A stretch of 64,000 nt of DNA, taken from Actinacidiphila glaucinigra. Its GTDB lineage: Bacteria; Actinomycetota; Actinomycetes; Streptomycetales; Streptomycetaceae. Below are positions 41,793 to 50,172 of this stretch, one piece after another; within the stretch, counting starts at the first letter, position 1, and each line of letters opens with the position of its first letter. The stretch is taken from positions 62,001 to 126,000 of the forward strand of contig NZ_FZOF01000010.1 in assembly GCF_900188405.1 (NCBI RefSeq), read 5' to 3'. The translations under genes and the position numbers were made by a program. The notes below the pieces were generated by a model that worked only from the letters and a program-made list of their open reading frames with translations, ran no database searches and was not told where the DNA came from.

Positions 41793-42992
41793 TCAGGCGC
41801 CCGCGGCCTCGGTCGCCGGACGGTCCGCGCTCGCGCCCGCGTCGGTGCTCGCGTCGGTGTCGGTGTCGCGCTGGGCGGGGACGGTGATCTCCACGGCCTC
41901 GACGGCCTCTTCGGGTGCGTCGTCGTCCTCGTCGTCCTGGGCTGCCGGTGCGGCGGGTGCGGCGGGTGCGGCCGGTGCGGCGGGCGTGGTGGCTACGGCG
42001 GGCGTGACGGGTACGGCAGGTACGCCTGCCGCGGTTCTCATCGGCACGGCGGGGGTCATGACGTCGAGGTCGGCGTCGTCGGGCCGGCGGTCGCGGCGGA
42101 CGTCGCCGACGATGAGGGCGACCACCGCCGCCGAACCGACGAACTCCAGCAGGCTCTGCGAGGTGTCCACGGCGGTCACGGGCATCGAGCCGACGGCGTA
42201 GCCCCACAGCTCCGTGAAGGCCGAAGGCATCATGAAGAGCGACAGGCCCACCGAGAAGCCCGGGGCGGTGGGCCGCCGCCTGGCGGCGAGCAGCATGCCG
42301 GCCCCGCACAGCACGGTCAGGCACACCCACTGGTACGGCGAAGGAACCGCGAGGATGGCGCGCCCGCTGCCCTTGCCGACGATCAGGTCGGTGAGCACAC
42401 CAGGGCCGACCTGAAAGGCCGTCACCGCGTTCCGGCCGATGTAGAAGACGTTGAGCACCGCGAGCAGCAGACCGGAGGCGGTGGCCGTCACCTTCACCGG
42501 GCGGACCCCGCCGGTCACCGAGTTCGAGGCGGCGGCCTCGTACTCCATGTGCCGTGCGAGCAGGAGGAGCCCGCCGAGGACGAGGCAGATGACCACCGCG
42601 AGGACGGCGGTGCTGCCCACCGCGTTCAGCGAGGCGCCCTTGAGGGTGCCGAACCACGGGTCGGAGGGGGAGTCGAGCAGCAGGTACCAGACCGCCGGAA
42701 GGCGGAAGCCGAGGGTCACCGTGCACGAGGTCATCAGCAGGCCGCCGGCGCCGCGGGTGCGGAACAGGGCGGCCAGACCGGCGCAGAGCTGCAGCGCCGC
42801 CAGGCCGAGGTCGAGCGAAGAGGTCGCCGAAAGGCCCGGCACCCATCCCGTCGTCCACAGCGACCAGGCGCCGGGCAGACCGCGGACAACGATGTCGTAG
42901 AGCAGCCAGAACGTCGTCTGGGCGAAGAGCGCGAGGCTGAGCAAGGCCACGGCTATCCGCACCTGGTTGATCGACATCCCCGGACGGTTCAT
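41793..42992 (-). CDS. Multi-pass membrane protein with acidic low-complexity tail, hypothetical
   Basis: A 399-aa protein. Residues 10-290 hold about seven or eight membrane helices (VRIAVALLSLALFAQTTFWLL, TAVLAVVICLVLGGLLLLA, WVCLTVLCGAGMLLAA). The last 110 residues are a soluble tail with tandem PAAPAAPAAPAA and an acidic stretch DDEDDDAPEEAVEAVEI, then Asp/Thr/Ser repeats. At DNA level the tail is a GCGGGTGCG-type repeat that may vary by slippage. Function is unknown; seven-helix layout with a charged tail could suit a sensor or scaffold. Confidence 0.65.
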   Translation of the reverse strand: MNRPGMSINQVRIAVALLSLALFAQTTFWLLYDIVVRGLPGAWSLWTTGWVPGLSATSSLDLGLAALQLCAGLAALFRTRGAGGLLMTSCTVTLGFRLPAVWYLLLDSPSDPWFGTLKGASLNAVGSTAVLAVVICLVLGGLLLLARHMEYEAAASNSVTGGVRPVKVTATASGLLLAVLNVFYIGRNAVTAFQVGPGVLTDLIVGKGSGRAILAVPSPYQWVCLTVLCGAGMLLAARRRPTAPGFSVGLSLFMMPSAFTELWGYAVGSMPVTAVDTSQSLLEFVGSAAVVALIVGDVRRDRRPDDADLDVMTPAVPMRTAAGVPAVPVTPAVATTPAAPAAPAAPAAPAAQDDEDDDAPEEAVEAVEITVPAQRDTDTDASTDAGASADRPATEAAGA

Positions 42993-43454
42993 GGCGCGCT
43001 GTCCCCTCGACGGCCAAACGTGGTTGAGTTCACAACATTCCCAATGACGGTGCAGAGCATAAACGGTCACCCATGTGCCCGCGCCAATCCGCCCCCGAGG
43101 TGCCGGCCTTGCGGAACCGCGCGAGAACGGTGTGCCAACGGAAAATGAATGACGGCCCATCAGGAGACGCCGGCCGGACTTGTCGAGTGGCCCAGGGCCG
43201 CGGTCGAACAGGCAACGCTGAATGGTGAGTTGGGCGTACCGTCGAGAGCGGGGCGGTCACGTGCGGGGCAGGTGCCGGCCGCGACGTGGCACGCGTGGTA
43301 CTCCGTGAAGCGGGCGCGGCCCCAGGGCGGACCGTACGCGCCCGCCGGAACCCGCCCGGGCGGCTGCGGCACCGACCTGGGCGCGGCAGTGTCGGCGCCC
43401 CGTGATGGGATGCCGGGGAACACCGCAGCCGTAGCCCGCAGGGAGAACACGCCG
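42993..43454. other. Divergent intergenic region
   Basis: No gene is supported in 462 bp; frames on both strands here look like shadows. The part nearest the membrane protein gene (43010-43075) is AT-richer than the rest and may carry its promoter (TTATGCT on the minus strand near 43060). Nothing else stands out. Confidence 0.4.
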
Positions 43455-43721
43455 ATGCCTCCGTACCCTTCGCTCACCCACGCCCTCGTGGCGGCTCTCG
43501 TGGACCTCACCTGGTTCGTCGAGGACGCGGACGACGAGCGCATGGACCAGGACGAGGCGCTGAAGGCCCTGGAGGGTGTGGCCGCCGTGGTCGACCGGAT
43601 GACGGAGGGCCAGCGGGACGGGTTCCTCGACCTGCTGGCGGCGATGACGGCGGCCGAGACCGATCCCCGGCGCCGCGCGTTCCTGGAGGACTTCCCGGAG
43701 GACTTCGGCGTCGTGGACTAG
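43455..43721 (+). CDS. Small acidic protein, hypothetical
   Basis: An 88-aa acidic soluble protein: THALVAALVDLTWFVEDADD, then DQDEALKALEGVAAVVDRMTEGQRDGFLDLLAAM. The pattern is helical, and the sequence ends EDFPEDFGVVD. The ATG at 43455 is chosen because the composition becomes protein-like here; upstream extension is rich in unlikely codons. Similar small acidic proteins with a TWFVE start are widespread in Streptomyces but unnamed, as far as I recall. Confidence 0.65.
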   Translation: MPPYPSLTHALVAALVDLTWFVEDADDERMDQDEALKALEGVAAVVDRMTEGQRDGFLDLLAAMTAAETDPRRRAFLEDFPEDFGVVD

Positions 43722-43731
43722 CCCGCCCGGC

Positions 43732-44691
43732 TCAGCCCTGTGACAGCCGCGGGTCCAGGAGGCGGTGCAGCCGGTGGGCGACGGGACGGAAGCCGCGGCG
43801 CGGCCAGAACACCGACGAGAGCGGGTTCGCCGCCCGCCAGTCCGTCACGCACACGCGGAATCCGCTCCGCGCCGCGTCCGCGAGGGCGTGCTCGGTGAGG
43901 CGGCGCCCCACACCGCTGCCCCGGCACTCAGGGGCGGTCGCGGCGAGGAGCAGTTCGACCGAGCCGCGCGGCGCGGTCGGCGAGACCTCGTCGTCGGGTA
44001 CGGGCCGCATGACGCAGAAGCCCCGCGCCCCCTCCGGCCCTTCGGCGAGCCAGTAGGACACGGCGGGGTCCTCCAGCAGCTCCAAGTGCCCCGGCCGCAG
44101 GCCCTCGTGGAAGGACTGCTCGATGAAGGCGAAGACCGGCGGGCCCGTGTGCGCGTCGGCGACCAGGCGGAACAGCGGTTCCAGCGCGGCGAGGTCCGAA
44201 GGCCCGGCGGCCCGTACGTCGTCGTGGAAGCCGGCCTCTCCCGCCACCAGATCCGTCACGGCGTGGACCTGCTCGTAGGCGAAGCACTGCGACAGCCAGA
44301 CCGGCAGGTCGTGCGCGGCCGAGACGGCGTAGTGGTGCAGCCGCCCCTCGCCGAGCCATGGACCCGACAGGTGCGCGTACAGGCCGCGCAGGACGTCCCC
44401 GTCGTGTGCCGCGTAGTGCCCGGGCCCCGTCCACACATGGCGTCCGCGCACGTCGTCGCCGGGCACGGCCAGGAGGTATCCGGCGAGCGTGCCGTCCGCC
44501 GTCTCCGCGACCGCTCCGCGCGCGCCCCGCTCCCAGGCGTCCCGCAGGAGGGCCGCGCAGGCCGCCGGTTCGGCGAAACCGGGGTCGAGCGCCGGTTCCC
44601 CGGCGAGGTCGCGGCGGTGGCGGGCGGCGAGGAGGCCGGCCGCGGCATCGACGTCGGAGGCCTCGAACGGCCTGGTCGTCGGCGCTTTCAC
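43732..44691 (-). CDS. Tandem-GNAT acetyltransferase
   Basis: A 319-aa protein with two GNAT folds. The C-terminal fold carries the acetyl-CoA motif LLLAATAPECRGSGVGRRLTEHAL followed by CVTDWRAANPLSSVFWPRRGF. The N-terminal fold (DVDAAAGLLAARHRRDLAGEP, GTLAGYLLAVPGDD) is partly degenerate. It lies 22 bases downstream of the methyltransferase gene and may be coexpressed. Acceptor unknown. Confidence 0.85.
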   Translation of the reverse strand: MKAPTTRPFEASDVDAAAGLLAARHRRDLAGEPALDPGFAEPAACAALLRDAWERGARGAVAETADGTLAGYLLAVPGDDVRGRHVWTGPGHYAAHDGDVLRGLYAHLSGPWLGEGRLHHYAVSAAHDLPVWLSQCFAYEQVHAVTDLVAGEAGFHDDVRAAGPSDLAALEPLFRLVADAHTGPPVFAFIEQSFHEGLRPGHLELLEDPAVSYWLAEGPEGARGFCVMRPVPDDEVSPTAPRGSVELLLAATAPECRGSGVGRRLTEHALADAARSGFRVCVTDWRAANPLSSVFWPRRGFRPVAHRLHRLLDPRLSQG

Positions 44692-44713
44692 CAGGGGTGC
44701 CTTCTTTCCGGGG

Positions 44714-45493
44714 TCAGCCCTTGCGGGCCTCGATCAGGTAGCGCTGCGAGTAGGCCACGAAGGGCCCGTGCCGTTCCATGAAGCCGTACAGCTCCGCGAG
44801 CCGCTCGCGGTAGGCGTCCACGGAGAAGCCCGGCACGATCCAGATGACCTTGCGCAGGAAGTGGACCACGGCGGCGATGTCGTGGAACTCCATGCGCAGC
44901 GCCTCCTGGCGCAGGTCCACGACCTCCAGGCCCGCCGCCTCGGCGCGGGCGGTGGCCTCGACCCCGCTGGAGCCGGCCGTCGTGGTGAAGGGGTCCTGCG
45001 TGTGCACGGCGACCGGCCGCGGCCCCATCAGGTAGTCCGTCAGCTCCCGCACCGAGCCCGCGCCGACCTGCTGGGACAGGTAGGTGCCGCCGGGACGCAG
45101 CACCCGGCGCACCTCGTCCCAGCGGGTCACCACCGGATGCCGGCTGACGACGAGGTCGAAGTGGCCGTCGGGGAAGGGGAGGTCGGCCGTGTCCTCGGCC
45201 TGGACGACGGTGGCGCCGAAGGGTGCCAGGTTGCGGCGGGCGATCGCCAGGTTGGGCGCCCAGGACTCCGTCGCCGCGACGACCGGCGGGGCGAGGGGCA
45301 CGGTCGCCATGACCTCCCCGCCGCCGGTCTGGACGTCGAGGACGGCCTCGGCCCGGGCGGCCCGGTCCGCGAGGAGCCGGGCGTAACCCCAGGACGGGCG
45401 CTGTTCGGTGGCGCGGCCGGTGAACCAGGAGAAGTCCCAGCCCTCGGTCGGGACGGCCTCCCCTTCGGCGAGGAGGTCTCGGAACGTGGACAT
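44714..45493 (-). CDS. SAM-dependent methyltransferase (class I)
   Basis: A 259-aa class I methyltransferase. Motif I is AVLDVQTGGGEVM, motif II ends with ATESWAPNLAIARRNL, and motif post-I/IV reads LPFPDGHFDLVVSRHPVVTRWDEVRRVLRPGGTYLSQQVG. The usual glycine-rich DxGxGxG is altered (DVQTGGGE). Similarity to UbiE/rRNA-type small-molecule methyltransferases is general; substrate unknown. Same direction as the GNAT gene downstream. Confidence 0.85.
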   Translation of the reverse strand: MSTFRDLLAEGEAVPTEGWDFSWFTGRATEQRPSWGYARLLADRAARAEAVLDVQTGGGEVMATVPLAPPVVAATESWAPNLAIARRNLAPFGATVVQAEDTADLPFPDGHFDLVVSRHPVVTRWDEVRRVLRPGGTYLSQQVGAGSVRELTDYLMGPRPVAVHTQDPFTTTAGSSGVEATARAEAAGLEVVDLRQEALRMEFHDIAAVVHFLRKVIWIVPGFSVDAYRERLAELYGFMERHGPFVAYSQRYLIEARKG

Positions 45494-45584
45494 GGGCGCG
45501 AGGATGGCAGACGCCCCCGGCGGGGCGCATCCGGATTACGCCGGGGCGGCGGCGCTCCGCGTCGTCCCGTCCCGCGGCGGGCCG

Positions 45585-46127
45585 TCAGCAGCCGGTCGCC
45601 AGGGGGGTGAAGGACATCCGGGTGCCCTCCTCCGCGTCGGCGGCCCTGCCGTAGGTGGCGGAGTCGACCTTGAACCAGACGTCGTCCCGGGTGCGGTCGC
45701 CGCCGACGTCGTCCAGCTCGACGCACCAGCGTTCCGCCGACACCACGCGCGTGTAGGACTCGGTGCCCTGCTGCACCTTCCGGCAGTCCTTGTAGTGCTC
45801 GGTGGTGTACCAGGTCCGGGTCGACTTGCGCTTGCCGGAACCGCTCGAGGACGTGTGCCGCACCCGCCGGGTGCGGTCGGTGCACCGCTGCACCATGTGC
45901 GGCCGCCGCCCGGTGGTCGTCCTGCGCGCCACGTGCCGGTGGTCGTCCAGCGCTCCGGTGACGGGCGGGTCCGCCTTCGCGACCGGGGTACGGGGGCCTG
46001 GGGAAGCGGTGGCCGACGGTCCGGATCCGGCCACGGCACCGGAGTCCGGGCTCCCGCAGGCACCCAGCAGGGCGGCCAGGAGCGCGGCGGTCACGGCGGC
46101 GGAGTACGGGCGGCGGCGTCTGTGCAC
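45585..46127 (-). CDS. Putative lipoprotein
   Basis: A 180-aa lipoprotein starting at GTG 46127 behind GAGGAG. The signal peptide MHRRRRPYSAAVTAALLAAL ends with lipobox LGAC and Cys24. The mature part has several cysteines (MVQRCTDRT, EHYKDCRKV, RWCVELDD, ATGC) and a basic HTSSSGSGKRKSTRTW segment. I do not recognise a family. It is divergent from the terpene synthase. Confidence 0.7.
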   Translation of the reverse strand: MHRRRRPYSAAVTAALLAALLGACGSPDSGAVAGSGPSATASPGPRTPVAKADPPVTGALDDHRHVARRTTTGRRPHMVQRCTDRTRRVRHTSSSGSGKRKSTRTWYTTEHYKDCRKVQQGTESYTRVVSAERWCVELDDVGGDRTRDDVWFKVDSATYGRAADAEEGTRMSFTPLATGC

Positions 46128-46359
46128 TGCTCTCCTCGGTGAACGTGAAGGTGACGCCGAAGGCGGAGGTGAACGGCGTCGCGGGCGGTCGGTGCCCGCC
46201 CGGATCATGACGCGATGCGAACGGCCCGGGTTCCCGCATCGCCCGCCCGGTTGTGTCGGCGCCCGCCCTGCCTCTGACGTCGCCTGCCCGTTCCTGGCGT
46301 CCGATGGCCGAACGCTGGGTAGGAACCGGGACGGGGATGGCTGGAAGTCGTAGTCCTTG

Positions 46360-46381
46360 CCCGGGCCGCCGACGGCCCGGG
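46360..46381 (+). promoter_or_regulatory. Hairpin overlapping the leader of the terpene synthase
   Basis: Perfect 8-bp arms CCCGGGCC/GGCCCGGG with a 6-nt loop end just before the AAGGGGGG ribosome site and 14 bases before the GTG. Such a stem could affect translation initiation. Confidence 0.4.
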
Positions 46382-46395
46382 AAGGGGGGATCTCG

Positions 46396-47421
46396 GTGGG
46401 TAAGACGTCTGCGTTCGTCCATATCGACGGCCCGGGGGGACGGGCCTCGCACAGCGGGACCGTACGGGAGCGGGCCGGGGGGCCCGTCCGCGTACCGGGC
46501 CCGTCGCTGCTCAACCCCGGTCTGCAGGAGGTGGAGCCGCAGGTCATGGCCTGGGCCCGGCGCGCCGGTCTGCTGTCCGCGCTGACCTCGGGTCAGGCCG
46601 GCCGGGAGCGGCAGGTCGCCATGGCCGCGCACGTGTGGCCGTGGGCGCCCCCGGGCCGCCTGGCGGAGCTGGCCCGGCTCACCCTGTGGATGTTCGCCGT
46701 CGACGACGACAGCGACGCCGGACCGGCCACCGGGACCGGAGCGGAACTCGAGGCCATGGCGCACGCCGTCGGCGGCTGGGCGCGCGCCGTCCCCGTGTCG
46801 GCGCCACCGGCCGTCCGCGTCCTGGACGAGGTGGTGCCGCGGGTGACCGGTGTCATGGGGCCAGCCTGGGGCGACCGTTTCCGCCGTCACCTCGTCGCGT
46901 GGATCCGCACCAACCAGGACATGCTCCGGTTCCGCGGCGGCCACGAGGTGCCCACCCCCGAGGCCTACATCGCCTGGCGGCGGGTCTCCGGTGCCACGGG
47001 CTGGTGCTTCGACCTCATCGAGTACGCCCAGGAGTCGGAACTCCCCGCGGCGATCTGGTTCTCGCCGGCCTGCCGCGCGCTGCGGGAGGCCGCCGCCGAC
47101 GTCATCGGCTGGACCAACGACCTGTTCTCGGTGGAGAAGGAGCTGCGCACCGGGGAGACCACCAACCTGGTCCTCGTCCTTCGCCACCACCACGGACTGA
47201 CGCTGGAGGAGGCCGTAGACGAAACGCGGCTGTGGCACGCCCGCCGTGTCGCCGCCCTGCGCACCGCGACGCGCGACCTGTACGCCGGCGCCCTCGCGGC
47301 CGACCTGACCCCGGCGCAGCTGGCGGCGGTCTGCCATTACGCCGACGGCATCCATGCCTGGGCCCGCGGCTTCCTCGACTTCTCACTGGCCTCCGCCCGT
47401 TACGGCGACTGCGGGGGATAG
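46396..47421 (+). CDS. Class I terpene synthase
   Basis: A 341-aa single-domain bacterial terpene synthase. It cyclises a prenyl diphosphate after metal-dependent diphosphate release. The aspartate-rich motif is DDDSD (103-107) in LWMFAVDDDSDAG. The NSE triad is NDLFSVEKE (Asn241, Ser245, Glu249). The effector-like arginine region and C-terminal HAWARGFLDFSLASARYGD (relative of the RY pair) are present. Product cannot be told from sequence; it lacks the geosmin and methylisoborneol hallmarks. GTG at 46396 follows AAGGGGGG. No prenyltransferase or P450 is next to it; the nearest P450s are 8 kb away. Confidence 0.9.
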   Translation: MGKTSAFVHIDGPGGRASHSGTVRERAGGPVRVPGPSLLNPGLQEVEPQVMAWARRAGLLSALTSGQAGRERQVAMAAHVWPWAPPGRLAELARLTLWMFAVDDDSDAGPATGTGAELEAMAHAVGGWARAVPVSAPPAVRVLDEVVPRVTGVMGPAWGDRFRRHLVAWIRTNQDMLRFRGGHEVPTPEAYIAWRRVSGATGWCFDLIEYAQESELPAAIWFSPACRALREAAADVIGWTNDLFSVEKELRTGETTNLVLVLRHHHGLTLEEAVDETRLWHARRVAALRTATRDLYAGALAADLTPAQLAAVCHYADGIHAWARGFLDFSLASARYGDCGG

Positions 47422-47478
47422 CCGGCGGCGCCACCGGGAATGCACCACGGAAGGGGGAGCCAGGGGGAACGGGGGTAC

Positions 47479-50130
47479 GTGGTGGCTGCCGTGTGGGGGC
47501 GTATCGCGGGCGCTGCGGGTTACCTGCTCAGGATGTTCGCGGGCCTGGCCCGGCCCGTGCTGACCTTGCTGCTCGGTCCGCCGGGAGCGGTGGCCGGCGC
47601 GGCGACCGAGACCGTGGCCGCCTCAGGAGGCAGGGCGCTGGAGCAGACGGCCGGTCGCAGGCGGGCGCTGCCCGGTCTGCTGCGGATCTCCCGGCGCGGC
47701 ACGGCGCCGCTGGTGGCGGACGTGGACGACCCCATCGGCCTCGGTGTCCACCCGGCCGCGCCGGGCGGCGGCGGGACGGCGGGCTTCGGCCGCGTCCCGG
47801 TGTTCGTCGGCCGGGACGCGATGCCGCAGGCGGAGGCGGTGCTGAGCGGGGGCCGGGGCTTCCTGCTGCTGGTGGGGGACTCCACGGCGGGCAAGACCCG
47901 CCTGGCGTACGAGGTGGTGCGCAAGCACTTCCCGCGCCACCGGCTGGTCGTCCCGGACAGCCGGGAGGCGATGGTCGCGCTCGTCGACCCGGTCTCCCGG
48001 TGGTACCGGGCCGTGGTGTGGCTGGACGACCTGGAGAACTACCTCGGCGCGGGCGGATTGACGGCGGGTCACGTACAGCGGCTGCTGGAGGCCGGATCGG
48101 CGCGGGTCGCCGTCGTCGCGACCATCAGCGCCCGTCAGCACATCCGCTTCGGCGCCCGCTCCGCCGCCGACGACGAGCCCGGCGGCGACGTCCTGCGCTC
48201 GGGCCGCGAGGTGCTGCGGCTGGCCTCGGTCGTCCGGGTGGACCGTACCTGGAGCGAGGCGGAGCTGGCCCGGGCCCAGCACCACACCGACGATCCGAGG
48301 ATCAGGGCCGCCGTCAACGGCGCCCGGACCGGCAGCCGAGGTGTGGCCGAGTACCTGGCCGCGGCGCCCCAGTTGCTCGACGACTTTCGCAACGCCTGGG
48401 CGGCAGGCGCCCGTCCGCGCGCCGCCGCCCTGGTGGCCGGGGCCGTGGACGCGCGGCGCGCCGGTCACCACGAGCCGCTGCCCGAGGACGTCCTGCGCCG
48501 CCTGCACGAGATCCACCTCGACCTGCGCGGCGGCGGCAGCCTGCGGCCGGAGCCGTGGGAGGAGGCGCTGAACTGGGCCACCGACCCCCTGCACGCCACC
48601 TCCAGCCTGCTGCTGCCCCGGGACGACGGCGCGTACCTCGCCTTCGACTACCTGCACCAGACACTGGACGAGCAGGTGCCGCCGCCGCGCATCCCGGACG
48701 CCGTGTGGGAGATCCTCATCGACCACGCCGACCCGGTGCGTGCCCTGGACATCGGCGCGACCGCCTACCAGCGCGGCGACCTGCGCCACGCGATGGCCGC
48801 CTTCGACAAGGCCGGAGCCGATCCCGGGCAGCTGCCCCGGCAGTGGTACGCCACGTGCGTGGGGGAGGCGGGCGACCCGCGGCGTGCCGCGGACCTCTAC
48901 CACGACCTGGTCGCGGAGGCCGAGCGGCGCGGCGGGCCCGACGCCAAGGAGACACTGGAGAACCGCAACTCCCACGCCCGTTACCGGGGCATGGCCGGCC
49001 ACCCCGCGGAGGCCGTCGACCTGCTGCGCGGCGTCATCGAGGACCGCACGCGCATCCTCGGCCGCGAGCACTCCCACACCCTCAACAGCCGCAACAACCT
49101 CGCCCTGTTCCTCGGCGAGAGCGGCCGCCTGGATGAGGCGGTCGCCGTGTACCAGTCCGTGCTGGCCGACCGGACCCGCCTGCTGGGCGCCGACCACCCG
49201 CACACTCTCAGCAGCCGCTACGGGTACGCCTACCTGCTCGGCGACGCCGGCCGCCCCGGACAGGCCGCCCGGCTCTTCGACAGCCTGGTCGCGGACCGCA
49301 CCCGCACCCAGGGCCCGTACCACCCCTACACCCTCAACAACCGCCGCCACCATGCCCACTTCCTCGGCGAGGCGGGCCACGCCGCCCGGGCCGCCGGGCT
49401 CTTCGAGGAACTCCTGGAGGACTGCCTGAAGGTCCTCGACCCGCTCCACCCGGACACCCTCGCCTCCCGCCACGGCCAGGCCCGCTTCCTGGGCGAGGCC
49501 GGCGACCCCGGCCGCGCGGCGGCGCTGCTCGACGGCCTGATCGCGGACGGCCGCAGAGCCGCCGTGCACGGGCCGGACAGCCCGATCCCGCTGCTGTGGC
49601 GCCGTTACCAGGCCGTCTTCCTCAGCGAGGCCGGGGCGACGGAGGAAGCCGTACGGCTGCTGGACACGTTGCTGACCGAGAGCGGCGGGATCCTCGACGC
49701 CGGTCACCCCCAGCTGTTCGCGGTCCGCGCCGCCCACGCCCGCTGCGTCCTGCGTGCGGGCCGCACGGGCGAGGCTGCCGCGCTGTACGGACGGCTCGTC
49801 GACGACTGCCGCGACCGTCTGGGCGAGGACCACCCCCAGACGCTCACCGCCCGGGGCGGCCGCGCCCGCTGCCTGGCCGCGGCCGGCCGCCACGGGGAGG
49901 CGGCGGACCTGCTGGAGATCCTCGTCCAGGACCGCACCCGCGTCCTCGGCGACGACCATCCCTCCACCCTCAACAGCCGCAACGCCCACGCCTGTTCGGT
50001 CGGCGCGGCGGGCGACTCCGCACGCGCCGGCCGGCTGCTGCGCCAGGTCCTCCAGGACCGGGTGCGCCATCTCGGCGAGGAGCACCCCTGGGGCGACCGC
50101 ACCCGGGACGAGCTGGCCCGTTTCACCTGA
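47479..50130 (+). CDS. P-loop NTPase/TPR repeat protein, STAND-like
   Basis: An 883-aa protein. A hydrophobic N-terminal region (about residues 1-45, with GYLLRMFAGLARPVLTLLLG) may attach it to the membrane. A P-loop domain follows: Walker A GDSTAGKTRL (about 133-142), Walker B VVWLDDLENYL. From about residue 440 to the end there are around nine 42-residue TPR units with the recurring pattern RTRxLGxDHPxTLxSRxxxAxxLGEAG, as in kinesin-light-chain or NB-ARC-TPR proteins. The layout suits a signal-transduction ATPase with a repeat sensor. It starts 57 bases after the terpene synthase in the same direction. GTG at 47479 chosen; ATG 47440 is possible. Confidence 0.8.
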   Translation: MVAAVWGRIAGAAGYLLRMFAGLARPVLTLLLGPPGAVAGAATETVAASGGRALEQTAGRRRALPGLLRISRRGTAPLVADVDDPIGLGVHPAAPGGGGTAGFGRVPVFVGRDAMPQAEAVLSGGRGFLLLVGDSTAGKTRLAYEVVRKHFPRHRLVVPDSREAMVALVDPVSRWYRAVVWLDDLENYLGAGGLTAGHVQRLLEAGSARVAVVATISARQHIRFGARSAADDEPGGDVLRSGREVLRLASVVRVDRTWSEAELARAQHHTDDPRIRAAVNGARTGSRGVAEYLAAAPQLLDDFRNAWAAGARPRAAALVAGAVDARRAGHHEPLPEDVLRRLHEIHLDLRGGGSLRPEPWEEALNWATDPLHATSSLLLPRDDGAYLAFDYLHQTLDEQVPPPRIPDAVWEILIDHADPVRALDIGATAYQRGDLRHAMAAFDKAGADPGQLPRQWYATCVGEAGDPRRAADLYHDLVAEAERRGGPDAKETLENRNSHARYRGMAGHPAEAVDLLRGVIEDRTRILGREHSHTLNSRNNLALFLGESGRLDEAVAVYQSVLADRTRLLGADHPHTLSSRYGYAYLLGDAGRPGQAARLFDSLVADRTRTQGPYHPYTLNNRRHHAHFLGEAGHAARAAGLFEELLEDCLKVLDPLHPDTLASRHGQARFLGEAGDPGRAAALLDGLIADGRRAAVHGPDSPIPLLWRRYQAVFLSEAGATEEAVRLLDTLLTESGGILDAGHPQLFAVRAAHARCVLRAGRTGEAAALYGRLVDDCRDRLGEDHPQTLTARGGRARCLAAAGRHGEAADLLEILVQDRTRVLGDDHPSTLNSRNAHACSVGAAGDSARAGRLLRQVLQDRVRHLGEEHPWGDRTRDELARFT

Positions 50131-50172
50131 CCGGGCCCGGCCCCCCCGCCCCGCCTCGCGCCCGGCGCGCGG

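Noticed and set aside
41930..42000. CRISPR or minisatellite array
   Set aside because: The repeats are short in-frame Pro-Ala codons within a gene, with no spacers.
46396..47421. Geosmin or 2-methylisoborneol synthase
   Set aside because: The protein is a single domain of 341 aa without the second geosmin domain or the long proline-rich N-terminus of methylisoborneol synthases.
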